A stretch of DNA of 64,000 nucleotides from Tritrichomonas musculus (taxonomy: Eukaryota; Parabasalia; Tritrichomonadida; Tritrichomonadidae): positions 620,001-684,000 of the forward strand of contig JAPFFF010000063.1 in the NCBI GenBank assembly GCA_039105265.1. The letters are read 5' to 3'. Position numbers and translations under genes: made by a program. The number at the start of each line of letters is the position of its first letter. Position 1 is the first letter of the stretch. This document shows positions 40,478-51,582 of the stretch, one piece after another. The notes beneath the pieces were generated by a model. That model did not search any database. It was not told the DNA's origin and saw only the letters and a program-made list of their open reading frames with translations.

Positions 40478-43400
40478 ATGAATAAAGACTTTGATTCTTG
40501 GTGTCAGATAATGAATTCTGTTGATATCAATGATTTTTTAAATGCTTTAAGTCAAGGAATGCATTTTATACAATGTATTTGTCAAACCGGTTTTCTTCCT
40601 GAACCTTTTACTGATAAAACTAAAAATTTTTGTAATAATACTTTAAAAGAAATCATCCAAAAAATGTTTATTGTCGCTGCTTCATGTGATTCGCCTGAAA
40701 GTGTTGATATATTTCAACATTTTTACAGATCCATTATTGTTATAGCCTTAGGCAAATTCAATACAGAAAACACTAGATTTATATTGCTACTTTATTTATT
40801 TGATTATAGAGAAGAAGACGAAAAAAATAATCAGAACTTAATTATTTTTCTGAAAAATCTCCTTTTTTCCGCAACTAGCCAACTTCAACAATTAATTGCG
40901 GCTTTTTCGAAATATTTTCCTCTTGCGCTTGAGGAATATGCTACTTTTTATTTTTTAATTTCTAAATTCGAATCTGATTTTGATTTTGGATTCAGAGCAG
41001 ATGTATTAAACGCTACAGTTCCACAATTTTTTAATACGCTTAGTATGCAAAAATCTACATCACTCCGCTCAATTCCATTAAATATCCTTGCCATAATGTC
41101 AGGTGCTTTTTTTCACTTATATTTATCTAATGATTTAAATGGTGAAGATCTTTTTCCTTTTTTTAATTTTTTACGAGAATCTCTTAGATGCGATATTCTT
41201 GATAAACAACTCTATGGAGCTCATTGGTTTACCAATTTATACAATAATTGTAATGAAAGTTGCAAGAACGCTCTTATCCAATGGTTTGTAAATAACAATT
41301 TCTTTCCTGAGCTTGTTACAAATCATCCGCATATTGAAGTTATAAAAGCTCTTATCACTTTATTTGATGTAATGTCTAAGGAACAATTGATTTCAAACGA
41401 AATAGTATATGATCTTTGGCAACAATCTCTTGCTGCTGCTGTATCTGAACGAGAAGTTTATTTCCTTGTAATTGCACATTGTTTACAATCTTTTGATAAT
41501 TTATACCTAACGCAATTTTTACAAACAGTTGATAGTACTCCTAATATAGGGTTATTAGCTCACTTTTATAAAACGTGTTGCACTGAAATAGGAAATGAAG
41601 AAAACGACAAAATTTTAAAAGATATACTTAATTTGGTTAGCCAAAAAGTAGAATTGCCTGATTTCAAGAAAGTTTTTATTAATTTAATATTATTAAAAGA
41701 CAATTTTATTACCAAAATAATCAATGAATATGCTATTCAATGGATAAATCAAAAGTTCTTCCACCTATCTGTATATGAAATCGTTAGTTCATTATTTAAA
41801 GAATCAAAAATTCAATTGAATTTTAATGGTGACCAATTTCTGAAATATATTATTGAAGGTTTTACTAAAGACAAAGCAAATTCAAAAGTTTTGTTTAATT
41901 TGCTTTTTGCATTCATCAACCATTATCATATATGCTTACCAACAGAAGCAAATATAGAGCTTTATAAAGTTTCTGATAAAAGTTACTTTTGGAATTTCAT
42001 GACGAGTTTATTGAATATGGATAATTTTACTGCATTTCAAGATCACACAAATCTTGTTATTTACTTCATCAATAATGAAGATATATATGAAGCAGGTAAA
42101 GAATATGTAGATTTTATAATTAGGTATTACTTGAAATTTTCAATATCATGCGACAAATCGATTAAAGAGATTTCTTCCGAAAAATGTTATTGTTTATTGG
42201 CCCCTAATGACTATTTGGATTATTTATTTGCATTATGTGGGGTTGTTAAAAACAAAGATTGTGCGAATACATTAACCAGGTTTTTGCTCTCTCTCTTTTT
42301 GAACTCTAAAATGAATTTTGAATCTAAAATTTCTTTTTTTGTTGGTCAATGTATTAAAATCATGAAAAATAACCAAGAACGAAGCAATGAAATCTCTCCA
42401 CAGATTCTCCATTTATTGTTGTCTTTCATTGATAGTGAAGAAGGAAAGATTGATTTCAGAATTTTTAAAGTTCGTCGAATGAAAGATTCCAAAAAATTAT
42501 TTACGATTTCACTTTTAAGTCCAGATAACCAAGAATTTCAATTGAGAATAGTTCCGCAAACAAGTATATTAGCAATCAGAAATGTTTTGTCTGCATACTT
42601 TTCCATTCCTACTGATTCTATTTCAATTGAAGGAGAAGATAATAGTAAAATATCAGTTGCTTATGTAAATTCAGATTCAAAAAATGGAGAAGTTATCGAT
42701 TTTCAAAAATTCCCTGTCTTTTTATTGTCCGCCCCTGATAACACTTTTTTTTTAATTAATCTACTTCAAAACAAAGTAGCTTCATCAGTTGCTTATAAGT
42801 TGTTAAGCCGTTTTATTTATGTTCCATTAAAAATAGACAAATCGCCAAATCATTATTTAGATATATTTGCAAATTCAAATCCTGAATATCCGTTTTATTT
42901 CAAATATATGACAGAGCGTTTTAATACATTAATTCGATTTAGTAATAATTTAGAGCAGCCAGAAATTTTTACGCAATGTTTTTCTGTGTTAATGAATATT
43001 GTATTAGCCAAAAAGTTTGAATCGCGTTATCTTGTCCCATCACTAGATATATTAGCTAGGTTTTATAATCAAAAATTAAATGTAAATGATATTTATAAAT
43101 TGCTTGATATTGCAATAATTGATCATAAATTTTTGGACTATTATCTTCAATTAATTGTTAAGGTTATTCCTAATGAACAAAAATTGGTTGTTAATGTTAA
43201 CACGTTAATTAAATTAACCAAGCTAACAACAACAAATGAGATATTTAGTATGTTTAGTCAAATAATCAAGCAAATCAGTAGTGAATCATCCTTATATTCA
43301 CTACTTATTTCAATTATAACGAGTCCATTTTCTTTTTCATGTTGTGAAGAATTTATTGAAGAAGTTGTACATAATACTTTATTGAAGATTCCTGATTCTG

Positions 43401-46234
43401 TTGCCCATATTACTAAACAAATAATAGATTCATTTGATATCAATCAAAGTTCATCAATTCCAATTCTTTGTAAAGTTCTTAAAGCCTTATTTTCACCTGA
43501 ATTTAATAATGGCATTGATTTGACGGAATTTGTTACAAATCTCTTAATTAATTGTGCTTTTTCATCAAATGATGAAAAGTTACAAAAGTCAATATTTGAT
43601 CTCAGTTTAAAGTTTAATAATGAACTTCAAGATTCATTTATAATGTCATGTTGTTCAATTTCTTCATACAAATTCAACCCAAATGAATTTGCAAGGCCTT
43701 TTAAATATATAAGTGGACTTGAAAACTTGGGATGTACTTGCTATATGAATTCTATTCTTCAACAACTTTCGTCAATTAAAGATGTCACAGCAACCTTTTC
43801 TGACCAAATGCAGCATTTAAGGTCAGATATTTTAGAGTTATTGCAATTGTTCTCTCATATGAGATTTGGAATGAACAAATATTATTCAACTGTTAAATAT
43901 TGCGAATCCTATTCTAAATATAATCCCGACTTTAATCCGCGTGAGCAAGAAGATGCTGTTGAATACTTTAGTATGCTTCTAGATGCTTGTCCAAAACAAA
44001 CAAAAGAACTTTTCCAAGGAGAATTTAAAGAAATATTTAGCAGAGGAGATATAAATTCAAAAAGTGATAGGCTGTCTGAACGTAATGAAATTTTCTCAAC
44101 TGTTGGGGTAACAGTAGCTGGTATTCCTGATCTTTCTTCTTCTATACATCAACTTTTGGCACCTGAAAAATTGGCAGATGATTATGTAACTGAAACTGGT
44201 CAAAAAGTAGAAGCCTGTAGATATACAAGATTTCATTCGCTTCCAAGATTTCTTGTTTTCCATTTAAAAAGGTTTGAATATAATCTTTATAATTTTACGC
44301 GTTATAAAATTAACTCACGCTTTGAATTTCCAACAACTCTTAATATGAGCGAATTTTCAGAAGAAGGAACTTTATATCGTTTGAAGGGTGTCGTTCTTCA
44401 CATGGGTGTTGCTGAAGGTGGTCATTATGTATCTGTTATACGAAGGGACCATAAATGGATTCTTTGTGATGATTCAAATATTCAAGAATTGGATGAAGAA
44501 AACTTTTTAAATGTTGCATATGGAGGAGATAACGATCGGAATGCATATCTCCTGTTTTTTGAACGTGATATTGAAAATAGGAATGAAATTTCTGATACTT
44601 CACTTTTCAAAATGCTTCCTGAATATTTAAGAAACGGAATTGATAGTACTAATAAATCAATAATGAAAGATTGTAGCTTGCTCACAAAAAGTTGCTATGA
44701 TTATTTTTTGAATCGGATTCCATCGAATATTACTGTTTATTATTTTTTCAATGTGTTATGTCATTCAAATGAGACAAGTAAAATTGTTGAATTTTGTAAG
44801 AAAATTGAAAATTGTAAAGAATATATTGTAAATTCAACAAGCGATCTTGTTGATTTTCTTAGTAAGACTATTAATAATGAAGTTACTGATTCATTAATTG
44901 AATGTGTTGGGAGATCAACCGATACGGAATGTGTTGAATCTATTTTGGCACTTTCCAATAAAATTATTAGCAAGTCAGAATTACTTAAAAGAATTGGTCG
45001 AATATTTGAAATTGCAGCTTCAAGAAAGCATATTAATAAAGGAGGCTTTGAACTAATTCTTACCTTCATAAATCAAATTTCCGAAACTAAAAAAGGGCTC
45101 AAATCTATTGATATTTCAAACTATTTTGAAGTGCTTGGTTATGCACCGCCATCGCCTAAGTTTGAAATTCATTCAATCATGCAAATGGTTAAAAATACGA
45201 CGCAAACTGATATTCATTTACTAAGTTTGCTCAGACTCTTTTTCATACGAAAAACTGATGAAGAAACGATTGATGGGGTCTTGAAAAAGAACAAAAACTT
45301 GCAAATATACAAACTCATTTCGCTTTTAACTCTGCCAAATTCATTTTGTGAAGCTATGAAAACCATAAATAATGATAAAGCTTCAGCTATTTCAGTAGTT
45401 TCAGAAATGATAAACCTCGCGTTAAATCATTCGCATGTAATAAAGAGCGCAATTAATTCAAATCATCAAATCATCTTTGATCTCCTACTCAATTCAAACT
45501 TTGAAGTTAGGAATAATTCAGAAGCACTTATTGTTTCTTTATTTTCAAATCAGAATCATGAAATAAAGAAAAAGAAAGATGGCGATTTTATTATCATACC
45601 TTATGAAAAAAATCCACCTATGATTTGTCAAGATTCGCAAAAATTGGTTGATTACCTTATTTTAAATATTCCTAATCTTCAAAAATATGAAGAAATCATT
45701 ATTGAAGAATCCAGCGAAAAAGATATTTCTCCTTTCAAGTTAATTCAATACTTTAGAACTATATATTGGTTAGTTTCTTGTGATGGAATAAGATGTTCTC
45801 TTTCACGTGAAATCATCGAATATTTGAATAATTTAATTTCCAATTACTCAGAAAAATCAATCTTTTTGAATTACAATCTATTTGAAGTTATGAAATTCCT
45901 TTCGTGTGTTGGAATCAGAGAATCTGACGATCTGGTCGTATTAACTTTCTTTGCTTTCTTTAATGATGATACATTAAATTGTGAGCCAGACTTATTCAAA
46001 GAAACAATCAATCTTGTTTTCCCTCTCATCGTGAAATTACAATCTCACAGCCCTAATGTTGCAGAGAATCTATTGAAATCTAATCAGTTTATAAAAATTT
46101 GTAAGCGCATTGTTGAATTTGAAAATTATAAGAAAGATCAAGTCCTCTCTAATGTTTATAAATTTATTAAATCAATTAGTAAGCATAAAGAAGATTATTA
46201 TCAGTTGTTCGATAATATTTTTCATTATGAATAA
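40478..46234 (+). CDS. Very large ubiquitin-specific protease (USP9X/USP24/USP34-like)
   Basis: A cysteine deubiquitinase of 1918 residues, cleaving ubiquitin from substrates. The catalytic domain starts near residue 1080 with GLENLGCTCYMNSILQQL (nucleophile Cys box) and includes QEDAVEYFSMLLD, FLVFHLKRFEYN and the His box GVAEGGHYVSVIRRDHKWIL near 1310, ending in YLLFFERD. A ubiquitin-like segment precedes it near 685-755 (RIVPQTSILAIRNVLSAYFS). The rest is a helical solenoid on both sides, as in the giant USPs. The insert between the QEDA and HLKRF blocks is short and lacks the two CxxC pairs of the usual USP zinc site; only a single EAC remains. The frame is open throughout. Which giant USP it matches best cannot be settled by eye. 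Confidence 0.9.
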   Translation: MNKDFDSWCQIMNSVDINDFLNALSQGMHFIQCICQTGFLPEPFTDKTKNFCNNTLKEIIQKMFIVAASCDSPESVDIFQHFYRSIIVIALGKFNTENTRFILLLYLFDYREEDEKNNQNLIIFLKNLLFSATSQLQQLIAAFSKYFPLALEEYATFYFLISKFESDFDFGFRADVLNATVPQFFNTLSMQKSTSLRSIPLNILAIMSGAFFHLYLSNDLNGEDLFPFFNFLRESLRCDILDKQLYGAHWFTNLYNNCNESCKNALIQWFVNNNFFPELVTNHPHIEVIKALITLFDVMSKEQLISNEIVYDLWQQSLAAAVSEREVYFLVIAHCLQSFDNLYLTQFLQTVDSTPNIGLLAHFYKTCCTEIGNEENDKILKDILNLVSQKVELPDFKKVFINLILLKDNFITKIINEYAIQWINQKFFHLSVYEIVSSLFKESKIQLNFNGDQFLKYIIEGFTKDKANSKVLFNLLFAFINHYHICLPTEANIELYKVSDKSYFWNFMTSLLNMDNFTAFQDHTNLVIYFINNEDIYEAGKEYVDFIIRYYLKFSISCDKSIKEISSEKCYCLLAPNDYLDYLFALCGVVKNKDCANTLTRFLLSLFLNSKMNFESKISFFVGQCIKIMKNNQERSNEISPQILHLLLSFIDSEEGKIDFRIFKVRRMKDSKKLFTISLLSPDNQEFQLRIVPQTSILAIRNVLSAYFSIPTDSISIEGEDNSKISVAYVNSDSKNGEVIDFQKFPVFLLSAPDNTFFLINLLQNKVASSVAYKLLSRFIYVPLKIDKSPNHYLDIFANSNPEYPFYFKYMTERFNTLIRFSNNLEQPEIFTQCFSVLMNIVLAKKFESRYLVPSLDILARFYNQKLNVNDIYKLLDIAIIDHKFLDYYLQLIVKVIPNEQKLVVNVNTLIKLTKLTTTNEIFSMFSQIIKQISSESSLYSLLISIITSPFSFSCCEEFIEEVVHNTLLKIPDSVAHITKQIIDSFDINQSSSIPILCKVLKALFSPEFNNGIDLTEFVTNLLINCAFSSNDEKLQKSIFDLSLKFNNELQDSFIMSCCSISSYKFNPNEFARPFKYISGLENLGCTCYMNSILQQLSSIKDVTATFSDQMQHLRSDILELLQLFSHMRFGMNKYYSTVKYCESYSKYNPDFNPREQEDAVEYFSMLLDACPKQTKELFQGEFKEIFSRGDINSKSDRLSERNEIFSTVGVTVAGIPDLSSSIHQLLAPEKLADDYVTETGQKVEACRYTRFHSLPRFLVFHLKRFEYNLYNFTRYKINSRFEFPTTLNMSEFSEEGTLYRLKGVVLHMGVAEGGHYVSVIRRDHKWILCDDSNIQELDEENFLNVAYGGDNDRNAYLLFFERDIENRNEISDTSLFKMLPEYLRNGIDSTNKSIMKDCSLLTKSCYDYFLNRIPSNITVYYFFNVLCHSNETSKIVEFCKKIENCKEYIVNSTSDLVDFLSKTINNEVTDSLIECVGRSTDTECVESILALSNKIISKSELLKRIGRIFEIAASRKHINKGGFELILTFINQISETKKGLKSIDISNYFEVLGYAPPSPKFEIHSIMQMVKNTTQTDIHLLSLLRLFFIRKTDEETIDGVLKKNKNLQIYKLISLLTLPNSFCEAMKTINNDKASAISVVSEMINLALNHSHVIKSAINSNHQIIFDLLLNSNFEVRNNSEALIVSLFSNQNHEIKKKKDGDFIIIPYEKNPPMICQDSQKLVDYLILNIPNLQKYEEIIIEESSEKDISPFKLIQYFRTIYWLVSCDGIRCSLSREIIEYLNNLISNYSEKSIFLNYNLFEVMKFLSCVGIRESDDLVVLTFFAFFNDDTLNCEPDLFKETINLVFPLIVKLQSHSPNVAENLLKSNQFIKICKRIVEFENYKKDQVLSNVYKFIKSISKHKEDYYQLFDNIFHYE

Positions 46235-46598
46235 TATTGAATCTTATATCTAATCAGTATGTTTTATATAAATAAATAAAAAATACTTTTTGAAAGTTCA
46301 AGCCAATATTTATTTTACTAAAATTTATTTTTATTATATGTAATTATATAATAATTATTTAAGTAAATTAATTTTTAGAGCAGTAAGTTAAGCAAATAAA
46401 TTCATGAGGTCAATGCGATTTGTTTCAATAAATTATTATTTGAAAGATATCATCAATATTTATGATCAAGTTGGCTATAAATTTTTAACATCAAAAATTT
46501 GAATGAGAATTCTGAAATAAAATCTGAAACTTTTTGAAAATGTTTTTAACTCATTTCAGAAGGACGATAATTCGACCAAAGTCCAAAATCTTGAAAAA
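46235..46598. other. Intergenic region before the NOP53-like gene
   Basis: AT-rich. It ends with the presumed promoter: CTCATTTCAG at 46551-46560 is Inr-like, about 45 nt from the ATG. No gene or repeat seen. Confidence 0.45.
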
Positions 46599-47504
46599 AT
46601 GGGAAAACACGGGAAAAAGGAAAAGCGTATTAGAAAAGTTGCAGAAGCTGCTTCACAGAGTGAAAAATTAAGAAATGCTCAAAAACTCCCTGAAATTATT
46701 CCGGAGTCTGCTTTATTTGAAGAAGATAACGATACACAAAAAAAGAAAAAGAAAATAGTTCTTCATCCAAGACCTGTGTATGAGAAAGAACAAAAAACAG
46801 CAGATGAAGAGCTTGAAGATATATGGGGAAAAAAATCAATCTCCACAGAAAGTCATCCAAAGCCAAAAGGAAGATTTAAACCTAGAAAAAGCTATCCAAC
46901 ATCAAATATGGCATATAATTCAGCCACTAATGTTGTACCAATTCGCCAATCAAACGAAAAGCAAGAAGAGCAAGAACTTGAGCAAAATATTGCAGTTGCT
47001 GATGAATTGGTCAATGGAACAATTGAAGAAATAATACATTCAGATGGAATTGGAGATTCACTCGCTGGTGATGTTCCCAATCTTCCTGAAACTACAGTAA
47101 AGCTTCCTGAAAAAGTCTTTGCTGAAAAGTTTGAGATACAAATAGATGGTAAAATACCAAAAACTATGCCAGATGATCAGAAAAAAATCAAATATAAACA
47201 ACTCCGTGAAGATCTTAGGCGAATTCAAGCTAAAGAAGATGCAAAAATACTTCCTGAATTTGAAAAGACAAAAGAATATCAAAAGGAAATTGAAGAAAGA
47301 ATTCAAGAGTTGGCATCAAGACCAAAAGTTGAAAAAGAAGATAGATTAATGAAATTTATTCCAGACGAACCTGAGCCTGATATACACAAACTTCCAGAAA
47401 ATATTACAGAGCTTCCAGCATACAGTCGTCCCTTTGCAAGTTTACAAAGAAAATTTGAAATTGAAAGAAAAACTATTCTTCATGAATCAAAGCTTCCTCA
47501 ATAA
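46599..47504 (+). CDS. Basic/charged protein, possibly NOP53-like (60S ribosome biogenesis)
   Basis: 301 residues, intact. It starts with a Lys/Arg-rich stretch (MGKHGKKEKRIRKVAEAASQ) suited to nucleolar targeting, has a KKKKKKIVLHP segment and an EELEDIWGKK motif in the first third, an acidic helical middle, and ends PFASLQRKFEIERKTILHES. The DIWG-like motif and the C-terminal F-x-S-x-Q-R pattern (FKSFQRRNMIEPRER in animals) are shared with NOP53/GLTSCR2, which recruits the exosome to pre-60S particles. The resemblance is short and the protein is smaller than the usual 400-480 residues, so the name is tentative. It is the last member of the plus-strand gene series; a poly-A tract and transposons follow. 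Confidence 0.5.
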   Translation: MGKHGKKEKRIRKVAEAASQSEKLRNAQKLPEIIPESALFEEDNDTQKKKKKIVLHPRPVYEKEQKTADEELEDIWGKKSISTESHPKPKGRFKPRKSYPTSNMAYNSATNVVPIRQSNEKQEEQELEQNIAVADELVNGTIEEIIHSDGIGDSLAGDVPNLPETTVKLPEKVFAEKFEIQIDGKIPKTMPDDQKKIKYKQLREDLRRIQAKEDAKILPEFEKTKEYQKEIEERIQELASRPKVEKEDRLMKFIPDEPEPDIHKLPENITELPAYSRPFASLQRKFEIERKTILHESKLPQ

Positions 47505-47710
47505 TTTTTTAATTAACTGATTAAATAAATGTGAAATTAAATGCATTTGTCAATATATCCTCTATTCATTTTATTTTTGTTGTTTGTTTGTATGTTTTGT
47601 TTTTATTATTTTTGTTTATGATTGTATGAAGCTTTCATGTTGATTGCCCCTTGGTCGCAAAAAGCTTCATAAGATGAGTTATTTGTAATTTCAAAAAAAT
47701 CGTATTTATT

Positions 47711-47744
<34 letters not shown>

Positions 47745-47793
47745 AGATGATGCTGTCACGTTATTATTAAACTAATATTGTGGAAAATTCAAG

Positions 47794-49657
47794 CAGGGAT
47801 GTTTATCGATAGTGTCCGATAACGGTTAAATACGTTGCCAATATTATCGATATTATCGGGAGTAGAGTAGAATAACCGATACTATCCGATAATAAATATC
47901 ATTATCGATAAAAACGGTTTTTATCATGGCCAATAATGACCGATATTTTTAACTTTTTTAAGGTAAAGAAAAGATATTTACTAGAAATTATGGCTATTTA
48001 ATTGTTATATAATTATATAAAAGTTATTTTTTCAAGTAATGACATATAAAAAAGCTTGTATGTACAAATGATCAAATTATTAAAAAAGATTTTTTATATT
48101 TCATAGGAAATTAACTTTTATTATAATAAAAGATAAGTAATATATTATAATTCTAATAATATTTAAGTATAAAATTTAAAATCAATAAAGATAATTTTAT
48201 TTTGGCAAAATAATTAAATTTATCAAAAAGTGAACACGATAACTTTTTGTAAATTAATAAAATTCTCTCCATTTCTCTAAATATTTTTAGACTTGATATT
48301 CTTTTAATAAAAAAAAACCCAAATTATTTTAGTAGCATTGCATTAATATTTCATTACATATTAAGATTCGTTAATTTGCAAATATGGAAATAATTTAATA
48401 CTGAGAAGATATGAGGAAATTATCGTCTTATAACTTTGTTCTTAATAGAAGAGTCGAAACTAGCGAATTTTTAATAAATATCATTATAATTAATATATTT
48501 TACTTAATAACAGATAATAAATTTAAACTATTAATTATGATATATTTAATGCGCTAGAAAACAAGATATTACTATAAAAAATGATGACTTTTGAATTCAA
48601 ATACTGATCGTAATAGGCAAATTTTTAACCTTGGATAATTTTATTAAACTTTTCTATAAAAAGCATTTTATTAATCATTTATATCATAAAAAATATCATA
48701 TATTTGATTTTTGATTGGTATAAATTGGAATTTATTGCCTAATAAAGTTGGACTTAGCTATTGTAAATAAAAAAAGATATGTAATTTTTTGATCATTTGA
48801 TGAAATGAAGCTCCAAAACATAAAATATCCTATTGGATATTGATAATCATCATTAGAAATTTATATTTTTTAAAAAATTAACAAAAATAAGTAAATCATA
48901 TTTCTATTACGAAAAATGTAGCGCACCAAATTCAGTGAAATTTGGCCATCAGAAAATTCATATATAATAACGATGATTTTATCAATATTTCAAAAATTTG
49001 TTATGAAATTGGAGGGAAAAGAAAGATTTGAAATTGAGAGGAATTCATGTAAAGTTCTCAATTCTGATTTTAAAAAACATAAATTTCTCATTTAAAACCA
49101 TAATTATGATAAATCTAATAGATTAAAAATCTTATTATATTTGTGCTTAATAATAATTCAAACAATAAATATAAAATATTCAAAATCAATCGTTTTTCGA
49201 AATCAAAATTTTGAAAAAATTATAAACGGTTTAGTGTCTACCGTTCTTTCTTAATCATAATCTTTTTTTGTTGGCCAATTGGTTCTTTTTTAAAAATTTT
49301 GAAAATAATCTTTTTATGTATTAATCAAAAACCTGATTTTTTAGCTTCTCATTATTATATTGGACATATAATGCACCCTGACCTTATTTCGCTTATTTCA
49401 GCATGCACTATTGAAGTACAATTAAAAATATAAAATTCCAAATTTTATTCAAAAATGTAAAAAAAAAGTATGGAAATTTTATTATAAAATATCGGAGAAT
49501 ATCGAACCGTAACCGTCCGATAGTGACCAAATATCGGCGGTTTTGCTTAACGTATTTATCGATAATTATTGGTTATCGAACAAATTTTTATCGATATTAT
49601 CGGACTATCGATAATGAGCCGATAATCGATATTTATCATCATCGATCGACAACCCTG
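47794..49657. mobile_element. Non-autonomous hAT element, 1.86 kb, perfect 8-bp TSD
   Basis: It begins CAGGGATGTTTATCGATAG and ends, on the other strand, CAGGGTTGTCGATCGATGA. AATTCAAG lies directly on both sides (47786-47793 and 49658-49665). CAGGG(A/T)TG ends with 8-bp duplications are diagnostic of hAT elements. The outer 150 bp at each end are crowded with TATCGATA, CCGATA and TATCGG words on both strands, the typical clustered transposase-binding motifs. The interior of about 1.5 kb is AT-rich and encodes no transposase, so movement would depend on an element elsewhere. The intact TSD argues for a fairly young insertion. Its end sequence differs from the hAT at 6956-11045, so two families are present. 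Confidence 0.92.
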
Positions 49658-49963
49658 AATTCAAGTGATCTTCATCTTCATCAGATGTTTAATTTTCTTC
49701 AAAAGTTAAATTAAACTGGATTCGATAAATCAGACAACTATTTCAATGTTACATATAACTTTTTGCATTCAATTTTAAAATTTTATTTTTCCTTCTTCAG
49801 AAATTACACACGATTTTCTCTCAAAACTGGTCTGATTAAAAAAAATATTCAATTTTATATTTTATATTATGAAAAAGTTGTTTTTTCAAAATTATATTTA
49901 TTTAAGGCTGTAGTTTAAATAGTTTACAAATCCTCTCAATTTTAAATTTTTATTTTTTTTTAG

Positions 49964-51271
49964 ATGATAAGGGAAAAAACTTATTATAATCATAGTCCAA
50001 GAAGGATAATGAAAAAAATAAGAAGTTTTCAAAAAGATGTTTTACAAGATGATGACATTGGCGATGAATACAACATATCTATTGAAAAATGTGATGTCGA
50101 AACGCAAACAGAACCAATTGAACCAAAAATATATGTTGATATCGATCCAGAGCAAGCAGCGTTTGCATGTTTGGTCGAAGGAATAGGTTTTTCTCAATTC
50201 CAGAGGTTGATTTTATTTCTTAATCTTCCACCACCGCCCAAAAATCAGTTTTATAATGCACAAGAAAAACTGTGTAAAGCTTTAATCGAATTTGCTAGAG
50301 AAAATTGAAACAATTATCATATGCTAATAGAAGAAGACGAATCTGTATCTTTTGACGGTTCGTGGTCACAAAGGAGACATGCTAAGCATTGTTTTGGTGC
50401 CTTCTGGGCGACAAAGTTAAGAAAGTTCATTGATTTTGAGACAATTTCTTTAATAGGAAATGAAGAGATGTCATCCAACCAATTAGAATCAGAAATTTTG
50501 AAAACATTAGCTACACGTAACAAAGATGATAATAGAATAAAATATTTTATTTATGAAAAAGATTCAAAGGCATATAAATTGGTTCATGATGTCGTCGGTT
50601 GGAACATTGAAGAACGCCTTGATGTTACACATACAGTTAAAGCTTGGAAACGTTCATTTGAAAAAATGAAAATGCTTGCTTTGAACGGAAATAAAAGAAG
50701 AACAAATGTTTTGGGAGATATTGAAATTTCTTTACTCCGTTGGTTTCATGTCTCATTGAAACTTGATGCAACTTTTGAAGAGAAAAAAACACATTACAAA
50801 TTAGCTCTCGCACATTCAATTCAAAATGACAAATGGAAATTTAGAAATGATCAAAATTGTATTAATCAATTGAAAAAGTTCTTAGATGATTCGGCAGGTT
50901 TTTTAGATGGAGTTGTTGTCGAACAAAATACTCAGATGAACGAAAGTTTACACTCCGTTAAAGGAAGAACAGCGCCTAAAATTACATTTTGGAAAAGTTC
51001 ATGGGATGCACGAACAGCAGCAACAATTCTTCACTTCAATGAAGGGCCGAAATGGTTCATCGATTGCTATGAAACAATCGTTGAATCACCTTTGCTTCCT
51101 CATGTTAAATCACAATTAATGGCACTTTCACAAAATAGAGAAAAATTTTACAATTTAAGAAATCAAGATGATTATAAAGAAAGAGAAGAGATTCAGAGAA
51201 TTGAGAAAAGATCGAAATATAAAAAAGATAAAAAAAAAAAAAAAAAAAAAAATGAATTTGATCATAAATAA
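49964..51271 (+). pseudogene. Kolobok/Mutator-like DDE transposase, one in-frame TGA
   Basis: It reads as two frames in the same register. 49964-50308 (114 residues) ends in TGA at 50306-50308, and the same frame resumes at once to 51271 (the next ATG is at 50321). Catalytic candidates are the Asp in VSFDGSWSQRRHAKHC, the Asp in ERLDVTHTVKAWK and the Glu in QMNESLHSVKGRTAPK, a D-D-E order with the family's PK after the Glu. The first part carries the conserved lead-in LILFLNLPPPPKNQFYNAQEK. The end is a poly-Lys run. Everything else is open, so the gene died recently, or TGA is read through, for which there is no evidence. It lies just inside the left TIR of the 49906-53254 element. Confidence 0.82.
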
Positions 51272-51582
51272 AAAAAAAAATAATCTTTGTTTTTTATTTT
51301 AAAAATATTTTCAGTATTGAATATAAAAAAGAATTGAAATAATTTTATTTTCCAAATTAAAAATTTTAAGATTTCAATCAAGTCTTTAAAAATCAAATAG
51401 GACAAGATGTTGATTGTCCGCAAAGAACAAACAATAATTAGAATGAAGAATGCATTTTCTTCGCTTGTAGCTAAGATTAAAAAAAAAAAAATGAATTATT
51501 ATAAATTTTTTTAAAAATGATTTCAATTTATAATAGAACTATCTATTTTATGAGCGATTCAAAGATTTTTATTGGCTCTTAA

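Noticed and set aside
49523-49714. 63-residue plus-strand frame at the right end of the hAT element
   Set aside because: It reads through the subterminal TATCGATA repeats and across the TIR and target duplication, so it is not a gene.
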